From Kuschelorhynchus macadamiae (Eukaryota > Arthropoda > Insecta > Coleoptera > Curculionidae), in the NCBI GenBank assembly GCA_030620095.1, contig JAUTXW010001311.1:1363501-1427500 (forward strand): a DNA stretch of 64,000 nucleotides. The letters run 5' to 3'. The position numbers and the translations under genes were made by a program. Positions 1 to 11,564 of the stretch are shown here, one piece after another (the first letter of the stretch is position 1; every line of letters begins with the position of its first letter). The notes beneath the pieces were generated by a model that ran no database searches, was not told the DNA's origin, and saw only the letters and a list, made by a program, of their open reading frames with translations.

Positions 1-847
1 ACCTATGCTACAATCCATTTTTCCTTATATAACGAAAATTGGAAATAAGAGCATGAGTATTTTAGTTTACACTTACTATATATTTAGTACCAAGTTCGTA
101 ATAATAATCAACCGTTCGCAGATATATCATTTTCCTATGGCCACCTACGAAACTGACAATAAACACACAGTTAACTGGGCTAGAAAGTGCAATATATTAC
201 AAGCGTATAGAAAAAAAATTAACACGTGTATTGCAAAATGCTTTTCAACACGACAATCTTATACCAGTGTCAGAGCTGACGTTAATGGGTGACAATTTTT
301 TCAACACTAATGTTAAAATATACAAATTATAAAATAAATAATATAATAATTCTACTGAAAATTTAGAGTGGTCGTAGGAAAAATTGTGTACATTACTCGT
401 GTCAAAAATATGGTTTTCAACCTCGAAGGGTTTCCTCCTTTGAAAACTACCATTTTCAACACTTGTTATGTAATATCTCTTTCAAGGATAGTGGTCGTTA
501 AAATGAAACATCATTCCAAATGTGTTTTATTTAAAGGGGAGTGGTTTAAATGCTGAACCACGTTACAGTTCGTTGCGTATAGTATATCTACTTAATATGA
601 GATAGCGCGCGTTGTTATAATCGGGATATTTCATCGATTATGCGAGCTCTAACTTGCAAGAACGTGTTGTTTACATGTGCTCTGATTCAAATTGATTTTA
701 TTGGAGAAAAATGCGGTTCTATTATGGATACTTTGGTAAGTACATGTAGTTTCATGTGTAATTATACATATTTTGTTAAGAACTGGATCCTTATTTTAAC
801 ATTACGGAAGATTTTATTGACTTTCTTGTCTTCCAGAGAAACTTACA
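1..847. other. AT-rich sequence without a recognised gene
   Basis: Short open frames occur on the plus strand, but none has recognisable motifs or coding character. The last part borders the piggyBac relic and could hold its degraded N-terminal region; I cannot align it. Confidence 0.5.
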
Positions 848-1732
848 CAACAACCCTTCAAACCAGCAGACAAAACAGAAATATAGGCATTTCTTGGTAT
901 TAACTTAATAATGGGCATAAAAAAGCTCCCAAACTATAGAGACTACTGGTCCTCAAACAAACTTCTTAACGATCCTTTTGTATCGTCACGTATGCGATTC
1001 AGCTGGATTCTATACTTAAATGATAATTCCCTTAATTCAGCCACAGCGCAATACACAAAACTTTGATAATCTATTCATAGTTAGGCTACTAATAAATCAC
1101 TTACAAGATAGGTTTTTGGAATGCCTGCACCCTTTAAAAAATTGTTTTTTCAACGAATTTATGATCAAGTATAAGGTAAGGTCGTCACTAAAACAGTATA
1201 TGCCTAAAAACCATAGACGGATGTTGGCGGATCATCGAATGCTGCCACAAATTTGAAATATACACCCGGAAGTCAGGCGAGGGTGTCGAGAAAGATTTAG
1301 GCAGCAGAGTTGTAAAGACGTTATGTCAGGAATCTTTGATATTTTTCTAACACTGTACATTTGATGAGGTATCTCCAAGAAATGCAAATATTTGCTCTCA
1401 ACTCTACAAGAAAATATTTGCCAGATTCTTTGCCGGACAACAGATTGCAGCGAGGAGAATTTGATCATTATACTAGCACTGAGGACTCTCTAGCTCCCAA
1501 ATGGAAGGATAAAACGGCAATCAATGTGTTTGCTTTTTAATTACCATGATAGTCATGACGTATCTTCAGTGAAAAGAAAAATAAGAGTGAAACATCCGAA
1601 GACGTACCTTGTCCAAAACTTCTAATCGACTGCAATATAAATGGTGTTGACCAGTTCGACCAAAATAAATCCACTTATGAAATTGGCAGAAAATGCTATA
1701 AATGGTGGCTTGGAAGTTTTTTAGAACCTTAA
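848..1732 (+). pseudogene. piggyBac-type transposase relic
   Basis: Reading across several frames gives the piggyBac (DDE_Tnp_1_7) transposase core in order. A segment ending AFLGINLIMGIKKLPNYRDY (stop TAG at 884) is followed by DPFVSSRMRFSWILYLNDNS, and then from 1020 by the block FMIKYKVRSSLKQYMPK. The FEIYT, GSRVVKTLCQ and MRYLQEMQIFA pieces follow, and the C-terminal block GVDQFDQNKSTYEIGRKCY ends at a TAA at 1730-1732. In the family the first catalytic Asp lies in a D-E pair just before the GxRGR-like stretch. Here that position is Asn (AAC, 1152-1154, context FFNEF). The Asp of the GVDxxD motif is kept (1649-1651). At least three frameshifts and internal stops make it dead. The family transposes by cut-and-paste at TTAA sites; I could not identify the original ends. 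The family call rests on several separate motifs in the right order. Confidence 0.88.
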
Positions 1733-2313
1733 ATAATTACTTTGCTTTATGAATTAAATCATTAGCCTAACCCGAGGCCTAACCTTATTTATTTTAAAAT
1801 AACTGGATTTTACAGTAGTGCGAAAAGTCTCTATATTTTGACGGTTCAATTCGTATATCTTTGAGAAAAGTAGATTGTAAGAACGTTGAACGATATAAAC
1901 GATGACAGGAATAGTTCCAATCAGAGGATTGCCCGCAAATTGTTTTCGAGATATTGGTAAATCGCACAATCCGCCGCAAGTGTTAGTGTTGCCTGAAAAT
2001 ATTTTGTCGAACTGAAAGATAGAGAAATAAATAAAGTTTAGAACGGAAGAGAAAATAGGCAGGTTTACGTAGAATGTATCGTTTAATTTATTGATGCAGC
2101 TATTTATACTATGATTACAAATCTTAAATCAAGTTTTAGATATTTTTTTCTTTTAAGACAATATAATATTTTCGAAATTTTGTATGAGTAATTTATCAGT
2201 CATTTACGAAACAAACATAACTAGAACAATTTTGAAACGTACTTTCACTACATGTTAGATCCAGTTTTCAAAAATTCCTCAAAAAATATATGCTAGAAAA
2301 GATAGCAAAAAAA

Positions 2314-2315
<2 letters not shown>
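1733..2315. other. Intergenic, no recognised feature
   Basis: AT-rich sequence that may include the 3' non-coding part of the piggyBac relic. No open frame with recognisable motifs on either strand. Confidence 0.4.

Positions 2316-2381
<66 letters not shown>
2316..2381. repeat. (AT)n microsatellite
   Basis: About 33 uninterrupted AT dinucleotides, self-complementary. Confidence 0.97.
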
Positions 2382-2384
<3 letters not shown>

Positions 2385-3010
2385 ATTCTCAAAAGTAACA
2401 TGTAAAAAAAATTTGAAGTAAAAATGTTTCTGAGTATTTTTAGTTCAGTTAAATGTTATAATATTTCCAAATAGGTGCACGGACTCTTTAAATAGAACAT
2501 TACACAAGCAAGTAGAATATATTTGAGGTCCCCTTTATAGACTAGATGTTTTTTAACAAGTATCAAAATATTTTTTTTATATATATTACATATCTTAAAA
2601 TTTTAAACAGTTCAGAAGTTACGGGAAAAACATTTTCTTTTCCCAGATGCTAAAATATTTGTTTTGAATAAGTAAAACCTCTGGAAGTTACAGGGAGAAA
2701 ACAATTTTTAGACAGCTACCAAATACTTTTTTGAAATATATTAAGTCACTAAAAGTAACATGAAAAAAAGTTTTTAACTTATGGGAAAAAAAAATATATA
2801 TATATATTAAATAAACTATTCATCTAAAAGTCACATGGTAATATAAAAAACGTGTTTTAAAATATTAAGCAGTTCAGTAAGGTACGGCGAAAAAACATAA
2901 TTTTGACAGCTCTCGAAATATTTTTTTTTTATTAAATTTGATCTTAAAAGATTACTTGAAACTGGAAAAACCTTATTTAATATAAATAAATAGTCCAAAA
3001 GTTGCGATTA
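2382..3010. repeat. Degenerate AT-rich tandem-like repeats
   Basis: Diverged units recur at roughly 80-110 bp. Each contains variants of 'aagt(a/c)acatg', a gaaaaaac tract, 'gacagct(a/c)' and a long T/A run before 'attaa'. Unit boundaries are blurred, so period and copy number are approximate. No coding potential. Confidence 0.5.
2542..2640 (+). repeat. Inverted repeat, left arm
   Basis: Starts CTAGATGTTTTTTAACAAG and contains AAATTTTAAACAGTTCAGAAG. It matches the reverse complement of 3650-3780 with moderate divergence. The two arms enclose about 1 kb without recognisable coding sequence. Confidence 0.6.
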
Positions 3011-4203
3011 GTTATTTGTTTAAATTATAATATCCTCTCTGTTACCGAAAACCTCAAATCGATACCTTAAATCCAGAGTTCCAGTAGAAGGAAAAATTAA
3101 AAATTCAAAGCTGCGAAAACAAACTTCGCCTATGTATTACGCAAAACACTAGGAAAAAGTTACTGTTTAAATGTCTTGACATGTCAGTTGTGATAGATGT
3201 CACAACACACAGTTTTAGTTCCTTTAAAGGAAATATTTCTGTGAAATTTTTTACCGCTTCTATTTACGTTTGTGCATTTACGCATTAAACTCTTTCACTA
3301 TTTCTATTTTAAACTTACAAGTTTAAGTGTATCTGAATATTCATTGTGTTCAGAGAACTCTCTTGTGAGAAGAAAACTGTGTTTCTCGTCGACAATTTGC
3401 TTGAGTTATTGAAAAATCGAAGAAAATATAAATGTGTTTCACATTTGCCTAGGTAGTTTCTCCGAACTGACCACCATCTCCGTTTTATAATGTAGATGTT
3501 TGGTTATTAATTTTTTTTAAAACAAAAATTCAAGTTTTGCAATTAGTAATATCCTAGTTTCATAATTTAAATATGTTTGGTAACGGCGTTTTATTTTAAC
3601 AATATGATGATTATTTATTGTGTTTTGAACCGTTTGTAGCAAATTGACATCTAAAAAAAATAACCTATAATTTCTGAACTGCTTAAAATTTTTAGATACG
3701 GGTTTCAGAGTCTTTTGTAACTTTTAATGTCGTAACTTATTTTAGAGAAATATTTTGAAGCTATCCGAAAAAACATCTAGTAGGTATTCCTAACTTTTAA
3801 ATAGCTAGTTTTTTTAATGAGATTTTTATAGATAAATCTATAGCATATAATAGCCGTAACTGGATGTATCGGACTAGCGGACGTTTGTTATTCAAAAACA
3901 GTCGTCAACCTGACATATTACTGGTTAATAATATCTGCATCTGGAAAAGTTGTTGTTAATACGAATTTGTTTCAAATACCAGTTGCAAAACAGTAAACAT
4001 CGCTCTCCACTATTGTGAAGGCGTTGCCTCTATACATGCCAAATCGTTGATTGACTTTTTCCGTACCGCGAGTTTCCTTATTATGCGTTTTTGGGCGGGG
4101 TTATTCGAGAAAATATTAAAGGGCAAGGTTGTTTTCTTTCTGGAAATTTAGAAACTAAATTGACAAACAAAAAATAAACCTACGTCAAAAGGTAAGTAAA
4201 TAT
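3011..4203. other. Intergenic, no recognised gene
   Basis: AT-rich. Contains the right arm of the inverted repeat (about 3650-3780) and otherwise no recognisable motif. Confidence 0.4.
3650..3780 (-). repeat. Inverted repeat, right arm
   Basis: The reverse complement reads CTAGATGTTTTTTCGGATAG, then AAAATATTT, then AAATTTTAAGCAGTTCAGAA, pairing with 2542-2640. This suggests the ends of an old non-autonomous or foldback-like element, or inversion of the neighbouring degenerate repeat. Confidence 0.55.
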
Positions 4204-6875
4204 CGGGGGCGTGCAGTCCATGAAAGCAAGGGAGGCAGTGCTTCTCCAAAAAAAATTACAAAACATCTTCTAAAATGTAATTTTTTAAATAGGTAACCAT
4301 TAATTTATTTTATATTAAAAATGCTAAAATATTATCTTAATTATCAAGCCCTTAATAAATGCGGCCTTGACTCCGACCCAGCCACAATAGAAATCGAATA
4401 GAACCTATGCGGGCCGCTAGCTTCTCTACAGCCCAGTCCTGTATGCTTGATTTCCTGTGAATCGAGCCAGAGGTTATTGAACTTTCCACCGGCTATTTGC
4501 AATTTTTGCATTTCAATCGCGTACTTTAAGTGGTGGCGGAAGCTATTGTCGGAGTAGATTCTTTGTTTGAACGGCTATCCGTGTGTTGTGTGATACGTAC
4601 GTCGCGTCGTGCATGGTGCGATATGGAAGAAAATATTACCGACGTACATATGCAAATACCGTCAACTTTGGCTGTCGGTAATAACGTTGAAAATGTTGGA
4701 GAATTTAGTAAGAAGAGTGTGTGTGAATGTGTGGTGTGTGTCTTAATAATAAAGGGATTTTCAACATTAAACTTCGCTGATAAGCTTCAAATAATTTCCA
4801 AAGGAAGGGCAAAACCGCCTATGAAAAATTTAACCACAAAAATGAAAAACTGTATTAGACATTTTTATCCGGAAAAACAATACGAACAATTTAAATTGCT
4901 AACAGGGTGTGAAAATGTAAGTAAATTATTTTGTTAGCCATGTTTACTTTTTGAAAATGAAAAAGGTCTCTGGAATAAAACTGGTTTTTCCTATTTAAAC
5001 AATTTCCATAAAGCTGTAAAAAGACACATTGTCCAAAGCGCATTTACAGGCCGTAATAAAAGAAAAAGTCTTCGGCAAAACCAGAATTGAACACGCCCTT
5101 AATAAACAGTTGGAAATTAGTCACCGCCAACACAATGAACTAGTCGATAAAAATAGACAAATATTAAGAAAATTTATCGATGTTATTTGTTTTCTCGGAC
5201 AGCACGAATTGGGATTTAGAGGTCATGACTAAGCAAAGGTTTCTTCAAATAGAGGAAATTTTCAAGATTTACTTAGTTTAATGGCTAAAAATGATGATTG
5301 CTTAAAAAATTATTTATAGCAGACTAGCGTTTTTCGCGGAACGTCGATTCGAATCCAGAATTATTTAATTTCCGCTGTTGCAACCATTATTCTAAAAAGA
5401 ATTATGCAGAAGATTGGCGAGGTGCGGTTCATTGCTATTATTCTGGAGGAAACAACAAATTTAGCCAATTATCTATAGTAATTCGCTACGTTAAAACAGA
5501 CGGAAGTATTCAAGAGCGATTTTTAGGTTTTAAGATTGTGTCCGAAAATCGTACAGAGATGCATTATATACCGTAGTTTATAACGTTACTAAAGAAACTA
5601 ATACAGAGAAAAAATTAGTTGCTCAAAGCCATGATGGAGCTGCAGTGATGGCAGGACAATTAGGGGATCTGCAAGCTAAAGTTCGAGAAACTTTCCCAAG
5701 TGCTGTGTTTGTCTATTGTTTTGCTCATAAATTATATTTAGTTTTATCCCAGTCCATCAATCACATTAAAGAGTGTAAAGTATTTTCCGTTACTTTAAGT
5801 GGCATGACTGCTTTTTTTCCAAGTCAATAAAACATACACAAGCTTTGGACTCCATTGTCCACAAACGAAACAAAGTAGCTCCTACTAGGTGGAACTAGAA
5901 TGGAAGACTTGTGTTAACAGTATCTGAAAATCGTGAATCACTGATTGAACTATTTGAGAATATAATAGAAAATAATGAAACGTGGGATTCAGAAGAAAAA
6001 ATAGTTCGAGGGTGTTTTTAGACTGTTTGAAATGAGATTTTAATTTTAATTATTTGTTGAACATATTTTCAGAAATATTTCCATTCTCGGACAATGTTTT
6101 TAATATATTACAAACTAAAAGAAATGATATTACTTTTTGCCTAAAAAAGTGGATGATTTTAAGTCCATGTTAAGCCAAAAAAGAAATGACTTTGACCTAT
6201 TTTGGGAGAAAACGATGACGTTAAATGTAGAGCCATAAGCCAAGCGTCTTCGAACAGACAAGGTGGGAGATGTTCAAACATCATACAGAGGCCTCTTTTA
6301 TGAAATAATCGATCAAATCCAGCAACAAATAAACTATAGATTTAACGGTTTAAATGATTTTAAATTCCTCGACCTCTGCAATTTTGATGCATTTAAAGGA
6401 AAAACTTTTCCAGAAGATGCGTTTAAATCTGTTGGCCTGTTCTTCGACCGAGTGTTACTGCGATCTGAACTAAAAGTGATTTACGAAACTGATGACATTA
6501 GCCTAAAACATAACGCTAAGGAGCTAATGCAATTTTTAAAAGACAAGGAGCTGGAAGATGCCTACACCGAAGTGTCGAAATTGTGTGAATTAGTATTGAC
6601 AAGACCTGCCACAAGTTCATCAGTAAAGCGCAATTTTTTAACACTTAAACGTATAAAAAATTTCGTGAGAAATTCAACGGGGCAGGAGAGACTTTCGCAT
6701 ACATCACTGTTGTCCATTGAAAATAAACTTCTCCAAAATATGTCCAAGCACCGACGTTTTTATGATGACGTCATCGACGAATTTGCAAAAAATGATCCCA
6801 TTATTGAATTACATTACAAATAGGTAAGTTTCTAAAAATTGCTTCCCTTTTCTAGAATTTCACCGCACGTCCCTG
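4204..6875 (+). mobile_element. hAT-superfamily transposon, copy 1
   Basis: The left terminus CGGGGGCGTGCAGT (4204-4217) is the inverted counterpart of ACCGCACGTCCCTG (6862-6875). The 8-bp flanks gtaaatat and gaaaatag agree at 6 of 8 positions, consistent with an aged 8-bp hAT target duplication. Total length is 2672 bp. It carries a degraded ZMYM/DUF4371-like transposase gene. A shorter relative with better ends lies at 39598-41485. Confidence 0.85.
4623..6823 (+). pseudogene. hAT transposase (ZMYM1/DUF4371-like), degraded
   Basis: The likely start is the ATG at 4623 (MEENITDVHMQ...). The first block runs to 4937, where KLFC is followed by TAG; copy 2 has Trp at this position (KLFCWACLLFENE). 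The block with KEKVFGKTRIEHALNKQLE follows in another frame (5029-5232). The hAT catalytic region then appears as IAIILEETTN (5431-5460), where the family has D-E-T-T-D, so the first catalytic Asp is Glu. The second block, QSHDGAAVMAGQ...YCFAHKLYL (about 5620-5745), keeps its Asp and the CxxH pair. The C-terminal dimerisation region (6263-6823) has RPATSSS, FLTLKRIKNFVRNSTGQERL and LSIENKLLQNM. At least five frameshifts or stops. The family makes nuclear cut-and-paste transposases; this copy cannot make one. Confidence 0.88.
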
Positions 6876-8306
6876 GAAAATAGTCAAACAAACCTGTTAA
6901 AATATAGGTGGGAAGTTTCACGGGAGTATTCGTTGCTCTGTATAAAACTAACATTACACACAAAATATAAATTTACCAACAGGTTTTGACAAGCGCTTAG
7001 CAACTGATCATTCATTGTTCTAATAACACATCCTACTTTACTATACCCATCAAGAGTGTCGCATAGACATATTTTGTGAAATTTTGGGTTTATTATTTAA
7101 ACTGCATATCCTGTGTTATATATTTTTATAACGCTTAGAAAATTTCCAACCAAACGAAAGAAATATATACAGGGTACCCCATTTAAAAAACATGAATTTG
7201 ATTTATAGCTAAAAATTGACAGCTCACAACAAAAATCTGATTACGCCACTGGATTCTATGAAAAAAATTCTATATGAGCCACTTTTTAGCTTTTGCGATA
7301 TGTTAAATGATAACGAAGATACGAGGGGGGGTTCCAAAATGCAATACTTTCAATTTTGCTCTGTATCTCAAAAACGAAGCAGGCTATGAATATGTTGTTT
7401 ACACCTTCTTTCGTTTCACAAATAAGTAGCGAAGTAATATTATCGTGGGACACCGTGTACATCCAAAATAACAATCCATCATATTTTTCTCTGCCCGAAA
7501 GATTAAGAAACAACATTGTTAATTAAAATTATTATCTAGGTGTATTTAATCTTATTAAACGTTAACCTGTAAAGCCTTCTAATTTTGCGTTGTTGTGCTT
7601 TGTAATTAAGTTGCTTTGACGCATGTTACTGGAAACAATCGTACGTTTAGTGCATAGTTAATTTAGAGCATTATCAATGATATGCGTTAACGTAGTAACC
7701 AAAAGCAATAAGTTAAATGATTTTGAGATGCCAAGCGTAAAATTACAGACTAGGCGTAATCACACTTTGATGATAGCATGTAGTCTTTAGGAAATATAAC
7801 GTTACATGTACCATATAAACGGAGTTTATATTTAACTATTTCAAGCTTTATTATTAGGAGTAAAAAACTGGTTAGATAGGAAAATATGCAATGTTTTTAC
7901 TCTGGTTAAAATTACCTCAATAATTTCTAACACACTTTAATTTCGCTGTGGCAACGGCTATTTAAAGTTATCTGCTACTTTATAATGGTATTCTACAGGG
8001 GCGTCCCTAGACCCTTATTGTTCGAAAACTGACTAAAAAAGACCTTGGATTTTATATTGGTAACCACAATAAACTATCATGACCAATGACTAAAAACAAA
8101 AAGTCATGCCTTTTGTATTATAGTTATTTCGGTACATATCATTTCGGTTCTCTGGCTAGGTTGTATATAGAAGTATTTTAGCACTGATAAGCAATTCGCT
8201 AAAACTTGTACATATTTAAACCCACCAGTATCATAAGCATTGATGATTCAGCCAGATATTCTAATCTATAATAATATTATGCCCATATGAGCCAAATTTT
8301 TAACAG
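6876..8306. other. Intergenic with a transposon-like terminus
   Basis: Contains ATACAGGGTACCCCATTTAA near 7169, which resembles the TACAGGGTG termini seen elsewhere in this window, and TACGCCACTG (7239-7248), which resembles a hAT-type end. No coding motif was recognised. The 76-codon minus-strand frame at 7286-7516 has no identifiable homology. Confidence 0.4.
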
Positions 8307-8367
8307 GTTGGTTAGATCAATGGGCTAGAGCTCCAGAGGTGCAGGTTCGATTCACGCTCGTACCATA
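8307..8367 (+). repeat. tRNA-derived fragment (SINE head or tRNA pseudogene)
   Basis: Contains a perfect B-box-like GGTTCGATTC (8344-8353), followed by a CGCTCGTACCA-like 3' acceptor strand. It is preceded by an A-box-like GGTTAGATCAATGGG and GAGCTCCAGA. The anticodon arm is largely missing and the 5' acceptor strand does not pair well, so it is not a functional tRNA gene. A tRNA-derived SINE fragment is the best explanation. Confidence 0.5.
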
Positions 8368-9361
8368 ACTTTTACTGTTTATCACATATGTATAAAACAA
8401 TAGTTTGAATATATAAATGTTTCTCGTGGATTTCCAACTAAAAGCTAACTCAATCTTAACCTAACCAATTGCTCAAGATATTTACAACTTTCCTTTCTCC
8501 TTTTTGACGCACTTGGTATTTTAGCACTTAACTATTTAAAGTATGTATACTTTGTATAGCATTTTAAGAGGTTAACTTTTATACACAAATATGAGTTTTT
8601 TTTATTATTTGTTTTAGTCAGTGGCGTATATAAGTGGGGGGGGGGGTCCTAAGAGCCACTTTTATTTAAGCTAAAATGATAAAAATATTATACAGTAAGG
8701 ACCTTTTTTGTGTGGATTGGCGGGTAAAGCCGAAGCTAGTTTTTTTGTACAGATTAAATAAAGTAATGACCGTTTTTTTGTTGTTTAGATTATTTACGCC
8801 GCTCAATTAGGTAGAAAACAAAAGGTGAGGACCCTTTTTTGGCTGTTGAAAATTTTCATCGTTCCATAAATCTGCGTTGTAACCAGGATCGTAGATATGA
8901 GGAAGTTTAACCCCCTTTCATTATTCAAGCGAAAATTTGAAAAAATGTTATTTTCTTACTTTTGACTACACGAAAAGCTCAGGGTGAGGAATTTGATTGA
9001 TGTTAAAAAAATCTACCTTCTTCAGATTTCATTGTTCGATCTGAAATGTTTTAACCAAATTAACAAGTGCATGGAGGGTAATATAAATTCTCATTTTACT
9101 ATTGTGATCTCATCAATGATAAAATGAACATTTACTTGTTACGGTTATTTATAATAGTTGGTTCCAGTTTTTGATGTATAACTGTACGGTTAGGTTAGAT
9201 TTTTTAATTTTTAACTTTTTTGAAACCTACTGTTGAAACATACAAAAACCGAAATGTGTGATACTAGAGATGAAATGAAGGCAAACTCACATATTTTAAC
9301 GCTCAGTACCAATTCTACATTTGTGTAATGATTCTCTTGTTAATATGTTGGAGCCGTTTAT
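8368..9361. other. Intergenic, no recognised gene
   Basis: Contains CAGTGGCGTATATAAG near 8620 (a hAT-terminus-like start) followed by a run of G, and the repeated phrase 'gaccttttttt(g)tg' near 8700 and 8830. No coding motif. Confidence 0.4.
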
Positions 9362-10103
9362 TATTATTTGGAGTTAGGATCCAGCAAAAAAAACAAAAGT
9401 CTGTCAACGTTTAGCAGCTTTATTGTTGCATCCTCAGGACACTAAAAAGTAAGAAAAAAAAACATATTTATGGGTCAAAACATCAGTTAAAACTAAACAA
9501 TTAAGATCTTTTTAGGAGTTAAAATTTAAAAAAAAACAAGATATAGAGAAAGGACCCCATAGAAATATGGTCAGTTTTATCAAAATGCAATCAACCTATA
9601 GAAGAATCGCAACACAAGTTATTAATACGAAATTAATTGTAATACTTACAATTAAGTTTAACTTTTGGTGTCACATAAATTATTAAAACTAGGAAAAACA
9701 TAGGTATTAATTACATAGTATCACACAAAAATATTCATCAATCGAAAACTTATACAACAAAAAGGACCGGAACATGTTAAAAATATTAACCCAACTGCTT
9801 GGATCTCCTTTTTATAAATGTCTACATATATTATAAAGTTATCGACGCTCAGCCACATGAATAGCATCGAAAAATTACCTTATTTTTATAGGGTATGTTC
9901 TGTAAAAATTTCTGTATATCTTGTTTTTTTTTATTTTAATTCTTAAAAATGTTTTAATTGTTTAGATTTAACCGATGTTTTAACACAAAAATATGTTTCT
10001 CTTTTCTGGCATTTTAGTGTCCTGAGGTTGGAACAATAAAGATGCGAAACTTCGACATTAAAAAAAAAAGACTTTTTTTACTGGATCCTAACTCCAAATA
10101 ATA
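9362..10103. mobile_element. 742-bp element with long inverted termini
   Basis: The outermost 23 bp at 9362-9384 are the exact reverse complement of 10081-10103 (core GGAGTTAGGATCCAG). Similarity of the arms continues for about 200 bp (9362-9560 against 9895-10103). No protein is encoded. Both arms carry a CCTGAGG..., (g)caacaataaag and GAAACTTCG-type string, similar to the CTGA...GAAAC strings in the Penelope termini of this window. A truncated relative lies at 16655-17195. Similarity between the copies starts slightly left of 9362, so the true left end may lie nearer 9330. Confidence 0.75.
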
Positions 10104-10886
10104 CACCACTCTATCTTAATCCATAATATTTGTATTGTATTTCTCAATAATAGACCTAAGGCACTCTTCTGGCAACACCGAACAAACTACTGTTGAATGC
10201 GTTTTAATTAAATGGTGGCACCCGCAACTGATATGATTGATATATTTGTATCTGATGGACTGTCTATTCAAAGTATAATTGTTTTTTATTCTCAGGAATA
10301 ATGTTTATACATATCTGTATTGTTCTCTTATAAATATTTTTAAGTTTTTCCCTTAAGAATTGCTACAAAAAATATCAATAATCTAGACAAATTCATTTAG
10401 CTTTGAGTTACTTCTGCAACGATCAACCACTGTGATCTAAAGTTCCCTATTTCTCGGCCTGCACGTCAGTAAACTACTGATGTCCTTGTCTGACTAAAAG
10501 CACCGACCAACCCCGACATGCGGCTGCCGCTAGACATAATAGAATTCCTTTTATTCGAAGCAGCTAGGTAGGACCGTCATTGTTATTAAGTATAAATCTT
10601 CCATTATGACAATATTTTTGTGTTTGTATATAGGTTAGATATATATCTGAATTGAAAAAATCAGATTTATTCTAATATAAGCTGATGGACACTTTTAGTG
10701 GAACATGCAAATTTTCAATCAAAATCCAAAATTTTCAAACAAATTAGAATAGGTAGTTAATTGCCAATTTCGAAATATGTTTGCGATACATATATTATAT
10801 TACCTAGTAAACAGAGCTACAAAATTTTATAGTAACTACATTATACAGGGTGTCCAATTTTCATTGACATTATTAATAAGTATATG
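10104..10886. other. Intergenic
   Basis: No gene recognised. A TACAGGGTGTCCAATTTTCA string near 10845 resembles the inverted termini common in this window and lies just outside the CR1-like LINE tail. Confidence 0.4.
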
Positions 10887-10916
10887 AATAGTAGAATAGA
10901 ATAGAATAGAATAGGA
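10887..10916 (-). repeat. (TATTC)n 3' tail of the CR1-like LINE
   Basis: About five AGAAT units on the plus strand, reading TATTC on the element's strand, directly after the ORF2 end and short 3' UTR. A short-repeat tail instead of poly(A) is usual for CR1/L2-type elements and marks the 3' end. Confidence 0.75.
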
Positions 10917-10960
10917 TATAATACCAGAAAATCATACATTTCGTACAATAAACTTCGTTT

Positions 10961-11564
10961 TCACTCCTTGTCCAGGAGAAATTCTTTTACAACATTTTTA
11001 AAAATTTTACCTCGATACCGTTTGAATCTTGGTGACAATTTATTGTACAAATACACGCAGTTGTATAAAGGGGATCCTCTGAAAAAAGTTTTTTTATGTT
11101 TAGGCATCTTAAGTATCTCAGTATTTCTAGTAAAATGCGAATTAGCTTCGCCTAGCCTATCATATTCAGAAGCATTATCTTGAACACACAACAGGCATCT
11201 GAGTATATATAAACACGGGACAGTTAATATTTTCTTTTCTCTGAACAGTGTTCTACAGCTCTCCAGCGGTTTAAGATTAAATATTAATCTTAATATCCTC
11301 TTTTGAGACACGAATATGCGATCACAACCCTTGTGACCCTAGCATACTATATTATTAGATATATGGCTGAAAACCTTTGCGTAATATGCTGTTAACATAC
11401 CCGCTTCGTCAAGTGAATTTTTAAGATTTAAGATAGCAAAATATGCCGAATTTAATTTGGAGCCGATATGGTCAATGTATTTTTCAAAAGATAAGGTTGA
11501 GTCAATATATGTGCCTAAAAACTTTGTACCTTCAGAGAATTTTATTTTCGCGTCTTATGAAATA
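10961..11564 (-). pseudogene. CR1-like ORF2, thumb and C-terminal region
   Basis: Continuation of ORF2 after the RT core. The minus strand reads KFLGTYIDSTLSFEKYIDHI and NSAYFAILNLKN (about 11540-11400), a region seen after the RT palm in LINEs. A stop near 11340 precedes SQKRILRLIFNLKPLESCR. The final stretch includes NCVYLYNKLSPRFKRYRG and ends LLDKE-stop at 10961. This portion supports template handling in the family; no catalytic residue lies in it. It is separated from the RT block by one frame disruption near 11565. Confidence 0.75.

Noticed and set aside
8307..8367. A functional tRNA gene
   Set aside because: The anticodon arm is largely absent and the acceptor strands do not pair; kept only as a tRNA-derived fragment.
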